Below, in pieces: positions 1 to 8,774 of a stretch of DNA of 64,000 nt; positions within the stretch are counted from its first letter, which is position 1; every line of letters starts with the position of its first letter. The DNA is taken from contig JACKBV010000025.1 in NCBI GenBank assembly GCA_020634315.1, positions 1 to 64,000 of the forward strand, given 5' to 3'. The position numbers were made by a program, and so were the translations under genes. This DNA is from Ardenticatenaceae bacterium. Its GTDB lineage: Bacteria; Chloroflexota; Anaerolineae; Promineifilales; Promineifilaceae. The notes beneath the pieces were generated by a model, which did not search any database, had not been told where the DNA came from, and worked only from the letters and a program-made list of their open reading frames with translations.

Positions 1-1
1 G

Positions 2-562
2 TTCTTCTACAGCACCTACATCATGGATGACCTGGTAGATGGTTCTGGCCTGGAAAGCGGCGGCAACGTAGAAATTGCCGTTGACGACCTCGCCTTAAAC
101 ACCGGCTTTGCCCCCATGATCGAAGGGCCAAATGGCGATTCGGCATCCTACGGCCAACTTGTCACCCTCAGCATTATGCAAGGCGCAGACCCCGTCGCCC
201 AAGATGTGGTCAAGTTCTTCCTCACCGAAGGCTACCAGGACGTGTTGGCGTTGGCCCCATTCGGTAAAGTGCCCGTCCTGAAAAGCGCTGTCGATGGCTG
301 GAAAAGCTCTAGCGAATATTTCCAATACTATTCCGATGAAACGCTGGACCAAATTGCCAACGGTTACGAGAGCATGCAGCGCTGGCTGTTCCGTCCCGAT
401 TACGACGCCGCCGAACGCGCAGTCATCGGCGACATAGAAGGGCAATTGCTCATCCCCACCGTTGTTAGCGCCATCGCCCTGGAAGGCACGCTAACCCCGG
501 AAGAAGCGGCTCAATTCCTGCAAGAACAGGTTGAAGGGCTGCTTGCTGACCGCTCCGAATAA
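2..562 (+). CDS. Sugar ABC transporter substrate-binding protein, C-terminal part
   Basis: The 5' part lies outside the window; the frame is already open at base 2, and 186 residues are visible. What remains looks like the C-terminal lobe of a family 1 extracellular solute-binding protein. It has an acidic helix-rich end, an LTPEEAAQFLQEQ stretch typical of the last helices of sugar-binding proteins, and aromatic residues (Y, W, F) suited to sugar stacking. It would bind a sugar outside the membrane and hand it to the two permeases that follow at 670 and 1706. The order binding protein, permease, permease is the usual one for carbohydrate-uptake (CUT1) systems. A strong hairpin follows the stop codon. 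The substrate cannot be read from this part; the GH13_18 enzyme downstream suggests a glucoside. Confidence 0.85.
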   Translation, partial: FFYSTYIMDDLVDGSGLESGGNVEIAVDDLALNTGFAPMIEGPNGDSASYGQLVTLSIMQGADPVAQDVVKFFLTEGYQDVLALAPFGKVPVLKSAVDGWKSSSEYFQYYSDETLDQIANGYESMQRWLFRPDYDAAERAVIGDIEGQLLIPTVVSAIALEGTLTPEEAAQFLQEQVEGLLADRSE

Positions 563-577
563 GTTTCTATAAAAACG

Positions 578-615
578 AGAGAGTGGAAACGGGACAACTC
601 CCGTCTCCACTCTCT
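578..615 (+). terminator. Intra-operon hairpin after the binding-protein gene
   Basis: AGAGAGTGGA at 578-587 pairs with TCCACTCTCT at 606-615, and ACGGG at 589-593 pairs with CCCGT at 600-604. There is one A/C mismatch and a six-base loop. No long T run follows, so it is more likely a partial terminator or an RNA-stabilising stem. Such stems keep the binding-protein message more abundant than that of the permeases. Confidence 0.7.
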
Positions 616-669
616 TTACTTCACAAATTTCGTAAATCGTCCCTAAGTCTTTTGTATAAGGAGGACTAT

Positions 670-1704
670 ATGACGGCCGTTTCCTCCACCACACCCCGCA
701 CCAACAAACGCACCTTTGCCGAAAAATGGCGCTCGTTGGATGCACGCGAAGCACGTCTCGCCTGGGGTCTCATCCTACCTACACTCATCATCGTTTTTGG
801 CATCGTCATCTTTCCCGCATTTTTCAGCATCTGGATCAGCTTCCACGATGTTAACCTCTCCAATTTGAATGATGTCTTTAGCGCCGAATTTGTCGGCCTG
901 GACAATTACCGCGCAGTCATGGATGACTTCAATTTTGCCCCCGGATCACAACCCTCCGGCTGGGTTGATGCCAACCTGTTCGGCAAAATTGGGCTGCTCT
1001 TCACCAAATGGAATTGGGGAGCAGCGATCACCACAATTGTCTATTCCTTTGCCGCGACGATCCTCACCATGCTGCTCGGCTTAACGGCCGCTCTCATCCT
1101 CAACCAACCACTGCGCGGCCGCGGCCTCATTCGCACCATTTTCCTCTTTCCTTACATAGCCCCCATTGTCGGCGTCTCCTTCGTCTGGCAATGGATATTA
1201 GACCCGCGACCATCTGGCGTTTTCAACGACATTCTCTGGGCACGCCTGGGGCTAATTGATGCGCCACAAGCCTACCTGGCAACACGCGGGTTGTCACTGC
1301 TGCTGGTCATCGTGCTCAATGGGTGGCGCTACTTCCCATTTGCCATGCTCATGCTGCTGGCACGCTTGCAAGCCATCGACAAAACCATGTACGAGGCCGC
1401 CGAAGTAGATGGCGCCAACACCTGGCAGCAGTTCTGGAACATCACCCTGCCAGAGGTACGGTACGTATTGGGTGCCATTTTCCTGCTGCGCCTGATGTGG
1501 ACATTTAACAAGTTTGACGACATTTTCCTGCTTACTGGCGGTGGTTTTGGCACAAAAGTGCTGCCTGTACTCACCTATCAATTCAGTTTCGGGCAGCGTG
1601 ATTTTGGCAAAGGCGCAGCGACGGCGATGATCTTGTTGGTCACACTGGTCATCTTCCTGGCTCTGTATGTAGGCATTGTCATGCGCCGCGTTGAGGATGA
1701 TTAA
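670..1704 (+). CDS. Sugar ABC transporter permease, MalF type
   Basis: This is an inner-membrane permease of the CUT1 family, 344 residues with about six membrane segments. The ABC-contact (EAA) loop is visible as YEAAEVDGANTWQQFWNITL. The frame is open from a GTG at 583, but the ATG at 670 is chosen because AAGGAGG at 658-664 sits just upstream and the earlier start would lie inside the hairpin at 578-615. The protein begins MTAVSS because the ACGGCCGT palindrome falls right after the start codon. It should pair with the permease at 1706. No ATPase gene is present here, so a shared MsmK/MalK-type ATPase encoded elsewhere is likely. Confidence 0.92.
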   Translation: MTAVSSTTPRTNKRTFAEKWRSLDAREARLAWGLILPTLIIVFGIVIFPAFFSIWISFHDVNLSNLNDVFSAEFVGLDNYRAVMDDFNFAPGSQPSGWVDANLFGKIGLLFTKWNWGAAITTIVYSFAATILTMLLGLTAALILNQPLRGRGLIRTIFLFPYIAPIVGVSFVWQWILDPRPSGVFNDILWARLGLIDAPQAYLATRGLSLLLVIVLNGWRYFPFAMLMLLARLQAIDKTMYEAAEVDGANTWQQFWNITLPEVRYVLGAIFLLRLMWTFNKFDDIFLLTGGGFGTKVLPVLTYQFSFGQRDFGKGAATAMILLVTLVIFLALYVGIVMRRVEDD

Positions 1705-1705
1705 A

Positions 1706-2620
1706 ATGACAACCAACACTGTATCTGACCGCAACATGACGATTATTGATCATATCGGCCGTTGGCTTAACTGGAAACGCTTTTTGTTATTGGCGACGCT
1801 GTGGATGTTCATTGTCTCGATTGTGTTTCCATTTTATTGGATGGTCGCCTCGTCCTTCAAAACCAGGGCGGAAATTGGCGCACGCGAAACTGTGTATGTA
1901 CCGGCAACGCTCGATTTTTCCGCTTACCGCGAATTGTTAGACCCGGAACATCCCAGCTTCCAAGATTTTGGGCGCAATTTTCGCAACAGCATCATCATTT
2001 CGCTGCCCACAGCGATGGTCACAGTCGCGCTGGCGACATTGGGCGCATATGCCATTTCCCGGCTGAAATTCAAGGGTAAAAATGTGATGCTGAACAGCAT
2101 CCTGGTTATTTACTTGTTTCCGGGTGTGCTGCTCATCATCCCGCTTTTTGCTATGTTCGCGCGTATTGGCGACACGCTGGGGTTTGACATTCAAGATAAT
2201 TTGTTCGTGTTGATGCTCACTTATCTGGCACAGACTTTGCCGGTTGGGCTATACATGCTGACCAATTATTTCCGCACCATCCCCACAGAAATTGAGCAGG
2301 CGGGATTGATTGACGGATGCAGTCGCATGCAAGTGATCTGGCGGATTACCCTGCCGCTGGCGATTCCGGCGCTCATTTCGGTCAGCATTTATACGTTTAT
2401 GATTGCCTGGAATGAGTTTTTGTACGCGTTTGTCTTTCTCAACAACAATAACCTGTTTACGTTGCCAATCGCTGTTAACACGATTAACAATGACCCTAGC
2501 CCGCGCCCGAATGTGGTGATGGCCGCATCGACCATTATGACGGTGCCGGTTATGCTGCTTTTCCTGGGCATGGAGCGATTTTTGGCAGAAGGATTGGCCG
2601 CCGGTGGCGTCAAGGGTTAA
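1706..2620 (+). CDS. Sugar ABC transporter permease, MalG type
   Basis: This is the second CUT1 permease, 304 residues with about six membrane helices. Its EAA loop is visible as EQAGLIDGCSRMQVIWRITL. The frame is open from 1676, overlapping the previous gene, but the ATG at 1706 lies one base after that gene's stop with a GAGG nearby, so translational coupling is likely. An ATG at 1736 is a less likely alternative. It forms the transmembrane channel with the MalF-type partner and imports the sugar delivered by the binding protein. Only 15 bases separate it from the GH13 gene, so importer and enzyme are probably on one transcript. Confidence 0.92.
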   Translation: MTTNTVSDRNMTIIDHIGRWLNWKRFLLLATLWMFIVSIVFPFYWMVASSFKTRAEIGARETVYVPATLDFSAYRELLDPEHPSFQDFGRNFRNSIIISLPTAMVTVALATLGAYAISRLKFKGKNVMLNSILVIYLFPGVLLIIPLFAMFARIGDTLGFDIQDNLFVLMLTYLAQTLPVGLYMLTNYFRTIPTEIEQAGLIDGCSRMQVIWRITLPLAIPALISVSIYTFMIAWNEFLYAFVFLNNNNLFTLPIAVNTINNDPSPRPNVVMAASTIMTVPVMLLFLGMERFLAEGLAAGGVKG

Positions 2621-2635
2621 GATCAGACGCTATCC

Positions 2636-4339
2636 ATGATGAACTCAGATTTATACAACCATCTTGCTTTTTTGTACGGAGCAACGTCTGCGGCTGATTT
2701 GTACCAGGAGTTGCAGAAAATAATCGGGCAGTTTCAGGCTAAGCGGTTACGGCCGTTTCCCGACCCATTAACCGAGCGTGATGCTGTCCTCATCACCTAT
2801 GGCGATATGGTGCAGCGAGCGGCAGAAGCGCCGCTGCACACATTGTCCCATTTTTTGCGCCAGCGCGTGGCAGAGATTATCAGCAGCGTGCATGTGCTGC
2901 CCTTCTACCCATATTCGTCAGATGATGGCTTCTCTGTCATTGATTACCATGCGGTAGACCCGGCGCTGGGAACTTGGGCAGACGTGGCGGCAATTGGCGC
3001 AGATTTTCGGCTGATGTTTGATGGCGTGATCAACCACATCTCCCGTGAGAGCGCCTGGTTCCAGGGGTTTCTGCGTGACGAAGCGCCTTATCGTGATTAC
3101 TTCATCACGGTTGACGCGGCGGCCGATTTAACGGCCGTTTTCCGCCCCCGCGCCCTGCCCCTGCTCACCGCAGTCAAGACAAAAAGTGGCACAAAGCACG
3201 TCTGGACGACGTTCAGCGACGACCAAATCGACTTGAACTACGCCAATCCGGCAGTGCTGCTGGCGATCATTGAGGTGTTATTGTTTTACGTCGCCCAAGG
3301 GGCTGACCTCATTCGCCTCGATGCCATCGCGTTTATGTGGAAAGAAATCGGCACAAGCTGCATCCATTTGCCACAGACGCATCGCATCATCCAACTGCTG
3401 CGTGCTGTGCTTAATGACGTTGCGCCGCACGTCGTGCTTATCACGGAGACAAATGTGCCGCACGAGGACAATATCTCGTATTTTGGCAACGGCCGTAACG
3501 AAGCACAGCTCGTCTACAATTTCTCCCTGCCACCGCTGACGCTGCACGCCTTCCACAGCGGCAGCGCCGCGATTTTGTCGCAATGGGCGGCCACGCTGAC
3601 TTTGCCATCCGACCATGTCACCTTTTTTAATTTCCTGGCTTCACACGATGGCATTGGCGTCACGCCTACACGCGGCATTTTGCCGGAAACGGCCGTTGCC
3701 GCAATGGCCGCCCGTGTGCAAGCGTTGGGAGGCGAAGTCTCCTACCGCACCAATCCAGACGGCAGCCAAAGCGCCTACGAATTAAACATCAATTACCTGG
3801 ATGCGCTTGGCGACCCGACACAGCCTGACGAACCCACACAAACCATCGCCCAACGCTTTTTGGCCGCGCAGGGGATCATGCTGGCCTTGCGCGGGGTTCC
3901 TGGCATTTACTTTCACAGCCTGTTCGGGTCACGCGGCTGGCCGCAAGGTGTCGCGCAAACGCAGCACAAGCGAACCATCAACCGGCAAAAACTGGCTTAC
4001 GAGACCATCACCGCAGAACTAGATACAGCGGGAACGCTGCGCCAGATTGTTTTTGATGGCTATCGGCAAATGCTGCAAGCCCGTGCCCGCAGCGCCGCTT
4101 TTCATCCAAATGGCGAGCAGGCCATCCTCACGCTGCATCCGGCGATTTTTGCCGTGCAGCGCACATCTCCGGATGGAAGCGCGTCGGTGTTGTGTCTACA
4201 CAATGTCGCCAACGACACAATCCCCGTGACGCTGCCGCCCGGCGATTTCACCGATTTATTAACAAAACGGCCGTTTTCCGGGCAAATTCAGATACGGCCG
4301 TATCAGGTTCTCTGGTTACAAGAAACATCATGCGCATAG
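2636..4339 (+). CDS. GH13_18 glycoside phosphorylase (sucrose / glucosylglycerate phosphorylase-like)
   Basis: The 567-residue protein has the alpha-amylase-type barrel of subfamily GH13_18. Predicted catalytic residues: nucleophile D229 in IRLDAIAF, acid/base E271 in ITETNVPH, and the third carboxylate D338 in ASHDGIG. These enzymes split alpha-glucosides with phosphate, giving glucose 1-phosphate and the aglycone. From memory of the family, a sequence like RLDAIAFMWKE resembles glucosylglycerate phosphorylases more than sucrose phosphorylases, which read closer to RLDAVGY. That assignment is inference. The neighbours (sugar importer upstream, a glycosyltransferase overlapping the 3' end) resemble the E. 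coli ycj-type cluster. Cytoplasmic; no signal peptide. Two ATGs start the gene (2636, 2639). Confidence 0.85.
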   Translation: MMNSDLYNHLAFLYGATSAADLYQELQKIIGQFQAKRLRPFPDPLTERDAVLITYGDMVQRAAEAPLHTLSHFLRQRVAEIISSVHVLPFYPYSSDDGFSVIDYHAVDPALGTWADVAAIGADFRLMFDGVINHISRESAWFQGFLRDEAPYRDYFITVDAAADLTAVFRPRALPLLTAVKTKSGTKHVWTTFSDDQIDLNYANPAVLLAIIEVLLFYVAQGADLIRLDAIAFMWKEIGTSCIHLPQTHRIIQLLRAVLNDVAPHVVLITETNVPHEDNISYFGNGRNEAQLVYNFSLPPLTLHAFHSGSAAILSQWAATLTLPSDHVTFFNFLASHDGIGVTPTRGILPETAVAAMAARVQALGGEVSYRTNPDGSQSAYELNINYLDALGDPTQPDEPTQTIAQRFLAAQGIMLALRGVPGIYFHSLFGSRGWPQGVAQTQHKRTINRQKLAYETITAELDTAGTLRQIVFDGYRQMLQARARSAAFHPNGEQAILTLHPAIFAVQRTSPDGSASVLCLHNVANDTIPVTLPPGDFTDLLTKRPFSGQIQIRPYQVLWLQETSCA

Positions 4340-5565
4340 GGTTCATCTCTACCCGTTTAGCCGGGACCGATGGCGTCTCGCTAGAAACACACAAATTGGC
4401 TGCCGTGCTGCGACAGCTGGGGCACGACATTTTTTACTGCGCGGGCGAATTGGAAGGGGATGTCCCCGGTATGCTCATCCCGGAAATCCATTTTCGTGAT
4501 GCGGTCGCGCTGCATTTGGGCGAATGGGCGTTTAGCGGCACAGCAGCGGACGCCGGGCTGGACGCAGCTTTGCGGCAGCGTGCGCAACAATTGAAACGGC
4601 CGTTACGCCAATTTCTCACCGACTATCAAATCGAGTATGTCATCGCGCAAAACATCTTCGCCATTCCCATGCAGCTCCCCCTGGCGCAAGCCCTGACCGA
4701 ATTGTTAGCAGAAATGAAGCTGCCGGGATTGGCGCACAACCACGATTTCTATTGGGAACGGGAACGCTTTCAGCAAAATCGCATCCCCACCTTTCTCGAC
4801 ACCTATTTTCCGCCTGCCCTGCCCCATTTGCGCCACGCTGTCATCAACTCCGCCGCCCGCCGCGCTCTGCAAAAGCGGCGCGGCCTGGACAGCATTCTCA
4901 TCCCCAATGTGTTTGACTTCGACACACCCGCGCCCGGCATCGACCCGTACAATGAGGATTTTCGCCGCGCCATTGGCCTCAATGACGATGATTGGCTCAT
5001 TTTGCAGCCGACGCGCGTCATTCCGCGCAAAGGCATTGAGCTGTCCATTGACTTGCTTGCTCGCCTTCATGATCCACGCGCCAAGCTGGTTATCACGCAT
5101 CAGGCTGGCGACGAGGGCATGGAGTATCTGCACCAACTGCAACGCATGGCCGATGCACACCATGTTGATTTGCGCTATGTCGCCCATTTAATTGATGACA
5201 ACCGCCGCCCCCTGCCAGACGGCCGTAAACGGTACACGCTTTGGGACACCTACCCGCACGCCAATCTCGTCGCTTACCCCAGCCTGTACGAAGGCTTTGG
5301 CAATGCGCTCATTGAGACGATTTACTTCCGCAAACCGGCATTGGTCAACCGGTACGCGGTTTATGCTGAGGATATTGGCCCATTGGGGTTTCAGTTTGCC
5401 GAGATTGACGGCGCGATCACGGAAACGGCCGTTGCCACCATCCACCGCTGGCTGGAGCAACCCAACACAACCCAGGCTATCGTGGAGCACAATTACCAGC
5501 TAGGGCTGCGCCACTTTTCCTACCAAACCCTACGCGCCATCCTGCAAACTGTCATGACGGGCTAA
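4330..5565 (+). CDS. GT4-like glycosyltransferase next to the GH13_18 phosphorylase
   Basis: A 411-residue GT-B-fold glycosyltransferase. The N-terminus MRIGFISTRLAGTDGVSLE is a typical GT4 acceptor-domain start, and YPSLYEGFGNALIE is the E-x7-E-type donor-binding segment. The frame is open upstream to 4192, but the ATG at 4330 gives the canonical start and overlaps the GH13 stop by 10 bases, which implies translational coupling. Genes of this kind beside GH13_18 phosphorylases have been linked to glucosylglycerate-type compatible solutes (mannosylglucosylglycerate synthesis). Here that is only a suggestion. A retaining sugar transferase acting on a small soluble acceptor is the safe call. 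Confidence 0.75.
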   Translation: MRIGFISTRLAGTDGVSLETHKLAAVLRQLGHDIFYCAGELEGDVPGMLIPEIHFRDAVALHLGEWAFSGTAADAGLDAALRQRAQQLKRPLRQFLTDYQIEYVIAQNIFAIPMQLPLAQALTELLAEMKLPGLAHNHDFYWERERFQQNRIPTFLDTYFPPALPHLRHAVINSAARRALQKRRGLDSILIPNVFDFDTPAPGIDPYNEDFRRAIGLNDDDWLILQPTRVIPRKGIELSIDLLARLHDPRAKLVITHQAGDEGMEYLHQLQRMADAHHVDLRYVAHLIDDNRRPLPDGRKRYTLWDTYPHANLVAYPSLYEGFGNALIETIYFRKPALVNRYAVYAEDIGPLGFQFAEIDGAITETAVATIHRWLEQPNTTQAIVEHNYQLGLRHFSYQTLRAILQTVMTG

Positions 5566-5584
5566 AGACAAGCCCTGCGCCGCA

Positions 5585-6067
5585 TCAAGCCACCGGCGCA
5601 CGCCCGCGTGCCCGCTCCGGGAAGCGCATTTGCATCAAGGGGATGCCAATGCCATATGTCACAAACTCCTTCTCCGGCGTCACCTCAATCAGGCAAGAAG
5701 TAGCGACCATTTCCTGGTCGTCAGCCATGTGCTGAAAGACAGCTTGCAACAAGCTGCGCGGCGCATCTGCGGCCGGCATAACACGCGCTGTGCCAGAGAA
5801 AGTGATGGTCGCCTGCGGTATCTTAATCCAGGGCATGATCGGGATGCGCTTGGCAATGGGCACGGTAATAGACACATGCGGGTTAGCCTCGATATGTCGC
5901 GCCTTCCACGCCTCTTTTCCGGTGCCAATGTACAGCTTACGATCATGCACGGCATAAACAATGCCAACTGTACGCGCCTCATCACCCGCTGTCACCATGC
6001 CGATAATGGCAAACAGCTCTTTTTCAATCGCCTGCCATACTTGTTCACTGGTCAATTGCAAAGTCAT
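5585..6067 (-). CDS. PPOX-family (pyridoxamine 5'-phosphate oxidase-like) flavin/F420-binding protein
   Basis: 160 residues with the split-barrel pattern of the PNPOx-like superfamily: GIVYAVHDRKLYIGTG, then WKARHIEANPHVSITV. This is the usual VxxDxxLYxGT...KxxxxxxNPxVs signature. Members bind FMN, F420 or haem and carry out small redox reactions; the substrate cannot be told. The start has AGGAG seven bases upstream. The gene is convergent with the glycosyltransferase ending at 5565. It lies downstream of crtI on the same strand but is separated from it by a repeat-rich 200-base gap, so it is probably transcribed on its own. Confidence 0.75.
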   Translation of the reverse strand: MTLQLTSEQVWQAIEKELFAIIGMVTAGDEARTVGIVYAVHDRKLYIGTGKEAWKARHIEANPHVSITVPIAKRIPIMPWIKIPQATITFSGTARVMPAADAPRSLLQAVFQHMADDQEMVATSCLIEVTPEKEFVTYGIGIPLMQMRFPERARGRAPVA

Positions 6068-6089
6068 GCTTAACTCCTGTCTAAAAAGC

Positions 6090-6142
6090 CTCCCGGAGGT
6101 TCATCTCATGTGGCGAGCCTTCCATTGATAACCTCCGGGAGG
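6090..6142. repeat. 54-bp-class inverted-repeat element, copy 1
   Basis: CCTCCCGGAGG at 6090-6100 and its exact reverse complement CCTCCGGGAGG at 6132-6142 flank about 31 bases. The interior resembles that of the copy at 12963-13016 (TTxATCTCATGTGG, then AGCC, CCAT, GA.AA). A lone extra arm lies at 6241-6251. The short, non-coding, terminally inverted structure in two unrelated intergenic gaps fits a REP- or MITE-like dispersed element. Confidence 0.75.
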
Positions 6143-6193
6143 TTGGTCTTCATTTATCGTGATGGGCAATCGCCCACGTTGTCTCCATAGTAA

Positions 6194-6231
6194 ATCGGAT
6201 TGTTAATCCGATAGTCGGATTAGCAATCCGA
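6194..6231. repeat. Two tandem AT-core hairpins
   Basis: ATCGGATT (6194-6201) pairs with AATCCGAT (6205-6212), and TCGGATT (6215-6221) with AATCCGA (6225-6231). Each loop is three bases. The hairpins share their stem sequence, so they can also cross-pair. They lie between copy 1 of the inverted-repeat element and the lone arm at 6241, downstream of crtI. They may terminate or protect the crt message, or be part of a composite repeat. Confidence 0.65.
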
Positions 6232-6240
6232 CCTACATAA

Positions 6241-6251
6241 CCTCCGGGAGG
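6241..6251. repeat. Solitary CCTCCGGGAGG arm
   Basis: One isolated copy of the arm seen in the elements at 6090 and 12963, 17 bases beyond the crtI stop codon. It has no partner within 100 bases other than the arms of copy 1. Confidence 0.6.
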
Positions 6252-6267
6252 TTTATGGCGATCAGCG

Positions 6268-7761
6268 TCAATATCCACGCTCTTCCAACAAACGCGTGGC
6301 GGTTAGACGAGCCGAAACCAACGCTGTGGGCACGCCTGTGCCGGGATGGGTGCTGGCGCCCACAAAATACAGATTGTGATACTGTGCATCCCGATTATGC
6401 GGCCGCATATACCCCAGTTGAGTCAGGTTGTGACCCAGGCCATGCGTCGCCCCTTTCACCAGATTATAGCGTTTGCGCCAGGAAAGCGGAGTGTAGTTCA
6501 CCTCAAATTTGATGTGCGCTTCCAGGTCATGGATGCCCAACCCCGCCAAACGCTTGAAGACGGACTGACGCGCCTGATCTCGTATAACACGCCAATCCTG
6601 CTGCCCGTCTTCATCCAGATGGCCGACAGGCACAATGGCAATGACGGTATCTGCGCCCGCCGGAGCCATGGCTGCATCCAGCCGTGCCGGAGCATGAATG
6701 TACAGGCTGGGATTGACTGGCAGTCCCAGTTCATTGATGATGCTGTCAAAGTTTTCGCGGTAATCATCGGCTAAAAAGAGTGTGTGCGGCGGCAGTTGTG
6801 GATACGGCTTATCGACACCCCAGAAAAAGCTGATGACGGAGCAAGAGTACCGTTTGCGCTCCATTTTCTGTGCGGTGCCATTCGTGGGGAGCAGGTTTTG
6901 GTAAACGTAAGGCAAGTCGGCATTGGCGACAACGGCGTCTGCTTGCAGGAAACGGCCGTCTTCGAGCATCACCCCTTTTACCGTTGCGCCATTCACCGCA
7001 ATTTGCGTAACGGCCGTATCATAAACAAACTCCACACCCGCCGCCTCAGCAATCGCCACCAGCGCCTCCACAATGCGGTACATACCCCCGCGAGGATACC
7101 AGACACCATGAGCCAATTCTGTGTATGGCATCATGGAGAAAGTGGCGGGCGCGGCAAACGGGCTTAGCCCCATGTAAACATCTTGAAAAGTAAACGCCGC
7201 CTTGAGTCGTGGATGGTCAAAATAGTTAGACATATTGTCGTAATGCTTCGCCAGCGGCTTGAGCTGAAACAAAAGCGGCACATTGCCTAACGAGAAAAAG
7301 TCTGTCGCCGTGCGAAAATCACGATTCACCAGCTTTTCCATCGCCAGGTGATAATGGCGATGCCCTTCATTCAAATAGCGTAAAAGCCCTTGAAAGCTGC
7401 CCGCTTCAATGCTTTCTAGCTGCTCTTGCAGCCTTTTCATGTCAGACGTGAGGTTCAGGCGGCTGTTGTCGTCAAAAACGAGATGATAGGTCGGGTCAAC
7501 GCGCTGCAAATCGAGCACATCGTGCATAGACACGCCTAGCGCGGCAAATTCCGCCTCATACAGCAACGGCATGACAAACAGTGTCGGGCCAGCATCAAAG
7601 CAATGCCCGTCGCGCACAAACCGATCACAACGGCCGCCGGGACGGCCGTTTTTTTCCAAAACGGTAACATGCACACCCTGCTGCGCCAGATGCGCGGCGG
7701 TGGCAATGCCGCCAATGCCAGCGCCAATCACAATCACAGACGAGGTATTTAACGTAGTCAT
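6268..7761 (-). CDS. crtI: Phytoene desaturase family FAD-dependent carotenoid enzyme
   Basis: The 497-residue protein has the CrtI/CrtN/CrtD fold. An N-terminal FAD-binding motif, VIVIGAGIGGIATAAHLA (about residues 9-26), is followed by VTVLEKNGRPGGRC. The C-terminal GVPTALVSARLTATRL is the conserved end of the family. It would introduce double bases into phytoene, giving coloured polyenes at the membrane. The gene overlaps crtB by four bases (ATGA), so the pair is translationally coupled. Desaturase against diapophytoene or neurosporene-type variants cannot be separated by eye. The last residues run into the repeat-rich gap. Phytoene desaturase is favoured because crtB is the direct partner. 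Confidence 0.88.
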   Translation of the reverse strand: MTTLNTSSVIVIGAGIGGIATAAHLAQQGVHVTVLEKNGRPGGRCDRFVRDGHCFDAGPTLFVMPLLYEAEFAALGVSMHDVLDLQRVDPTYHLVFDDNSRLNLTSDMKRLQEQLESIEAGSFQGLLRYLNEGHRHYHLAMEKLVNRDFRTATDFFSLGNVPLLFQLKPLAKHYDNMSNYFDHPRLKAAFTFQDVYMGLSPFAAPATFSMMPYTELAHGVWYPRGGMYRIVEALVAIAEAAGVEFVYDTAVTQIAVNGATVKGVMLEDGRFLQADAVVANADLPYVYQNLLPTNGTAQKMERKRYSCSVISFFWGVDKPYPQLPPHTLFLADDYRENFDSIINELGLPVNPSLYIHAPARLDAAMAPAGADTVIAIVPVGHLDEDGQQDWRVIRDQARQSVFKRLAGLGIHDLEAHIKFEVNYTPLSWRKRYNLVKGATHGLGHNLTQLGYMRPHNRDAQYHNLYFVGASTHPGTGVPTALVSARLTATRLLEERGY

Positions 7762-8774
7762 TTGGTTATCTCCAGAGAAGGAACAATATCGGTTATAGGG
7801 ATGCGCCGGCCGGTTGGCAGCGATGAAGCCAACGTTTGCCGCAAGGTCGCCAGCCCAATCTGCAAACCCGCCTGCTTGCTCTTACGTTCGGGATACGCAG
7901 CGCGCAGTTGGCAGCCATCCTTGACAATGGCATCCAACACCACTTCAAAACGCGCAATGTAGGCATATCCAGCCAGACGGCAGCGCAAGCTTTCCACCTG
8001 TGCCAGGCAAGTTCGCCCCAAAGCAAAGTAATGCCGCGCCAGTTGCACGCGCTGCTGCACCCAGGTTCGATATGCCGCATGCTGCACATCGTTAAGGTCT
8101 AGATCGTAGGCGTCGCTGAATTCTTGGGGAATGTTGTAATAGCCAACGGCCGTATCCTCGATGGCATCGCGCAGCATATGGGTAATGTGCGCCCCGGTCA
8201 CGGCAACATACCGCATGTCGCCCTTTGGAGAAGCGCAGTTGTGACCGATAAAGTAATGCAGCGCCTCGGTAACGGCCGTTGCCAGGCAGCGCGTATAATC
8301 AACCAACTCCGCCTGCGAGATGCAGCGCCCCTGCCGGTTGGCGTCAAACATCATGACCGCCATCATTTGGTTGATATAAGTCAGCAAGCCGCTGTTGTCC
8401 GTTGGATTGTGTGCAATCAAGTCGGCGACCATGTTTTCTTCCGGGCACAGGTTCAAGTGATACGGCCGTTCCCCCTGGCAACAACAAGCCACTATTTCCT
8501 GCTGTCTGTGCAAAAAAGCAAGCCGTTCCGCCTGCGTCAACACCCCTTGATCCAATTTATCGTCAACCCAGCGAAAATAAGCGTAAGCGCGATACGCATC
8601 CGCCACCAACGCACGATCAACCAGATAACGAATGGTGTAGTAAGTTTGACGGCTCGCTTCTCTGGTAATAGACGCAGCCAGATGATAGCTCGCCAACTGA
8701 CCAGACAGATTCTTATTCCTGGCAGGCGACGATTTACGCCGCATCACCTGACGAGAAGATAAAGGATGAAACAT
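7758..8774 (-). CDS. crtB: Phytoene/squalene synthase family enzyme
   Basis: 338 residues with both prenyl-diphosphate-binding motifs of head-to-head synthases: YFRWVDDKLDQ (first Asp-rich motif) and MLRDAIEDTAVGYYNIP (second). These bind Mg-diphosphate. The enzyme condenses two prenyl diphosphates (geranylgeranyl for phytoene) and feeds the desaturase encoded next. A basic extension of about 30 residues precedes the conserved part. GAGG lies eight bases before the ATG. The stop codon overlaps the crtI start by four bases. The length is somewhat over the typical 280-310 because of that extension. A squalene or diapophytoene synthase is a weaker alternative. Confidence 0.85.
   Translation of the reverse strand: MFHPLSSRQVMRRKSSPARNKNLSGQLASYHLAASITREASRQTYYTIRYLVDRALVADAYRAYAYFRWVDDKLDQGVLTQAERLAFLHRQQEIVACCCQGERPYHLNLCPEENMVADLIAHNPTDNSGLLTYINQMMAVMMFDANRQGRCISQAELVDYTRCLATAVTEALHYFIGHNCASPKGDMRYVAVTGAHITHMLRDAIEDTAVGYYNIPQEFSDAYDLDLNDVQHAAYRTWVQQRVQLARHYFALGRTCLAQVESLRCRLAGYAYIARFEVVLDAIVKDGCQLRAAYPERKSKQAGLQIGLATLRQTLASSLPTGRRIPITDIVPSLEITK

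Noticed and set aside
8124..8762. 212-residue plus-strand frame in crtB
   Set aside because: Antisense of both Asp-rich motifs; no ribosome-binding site or known domain.
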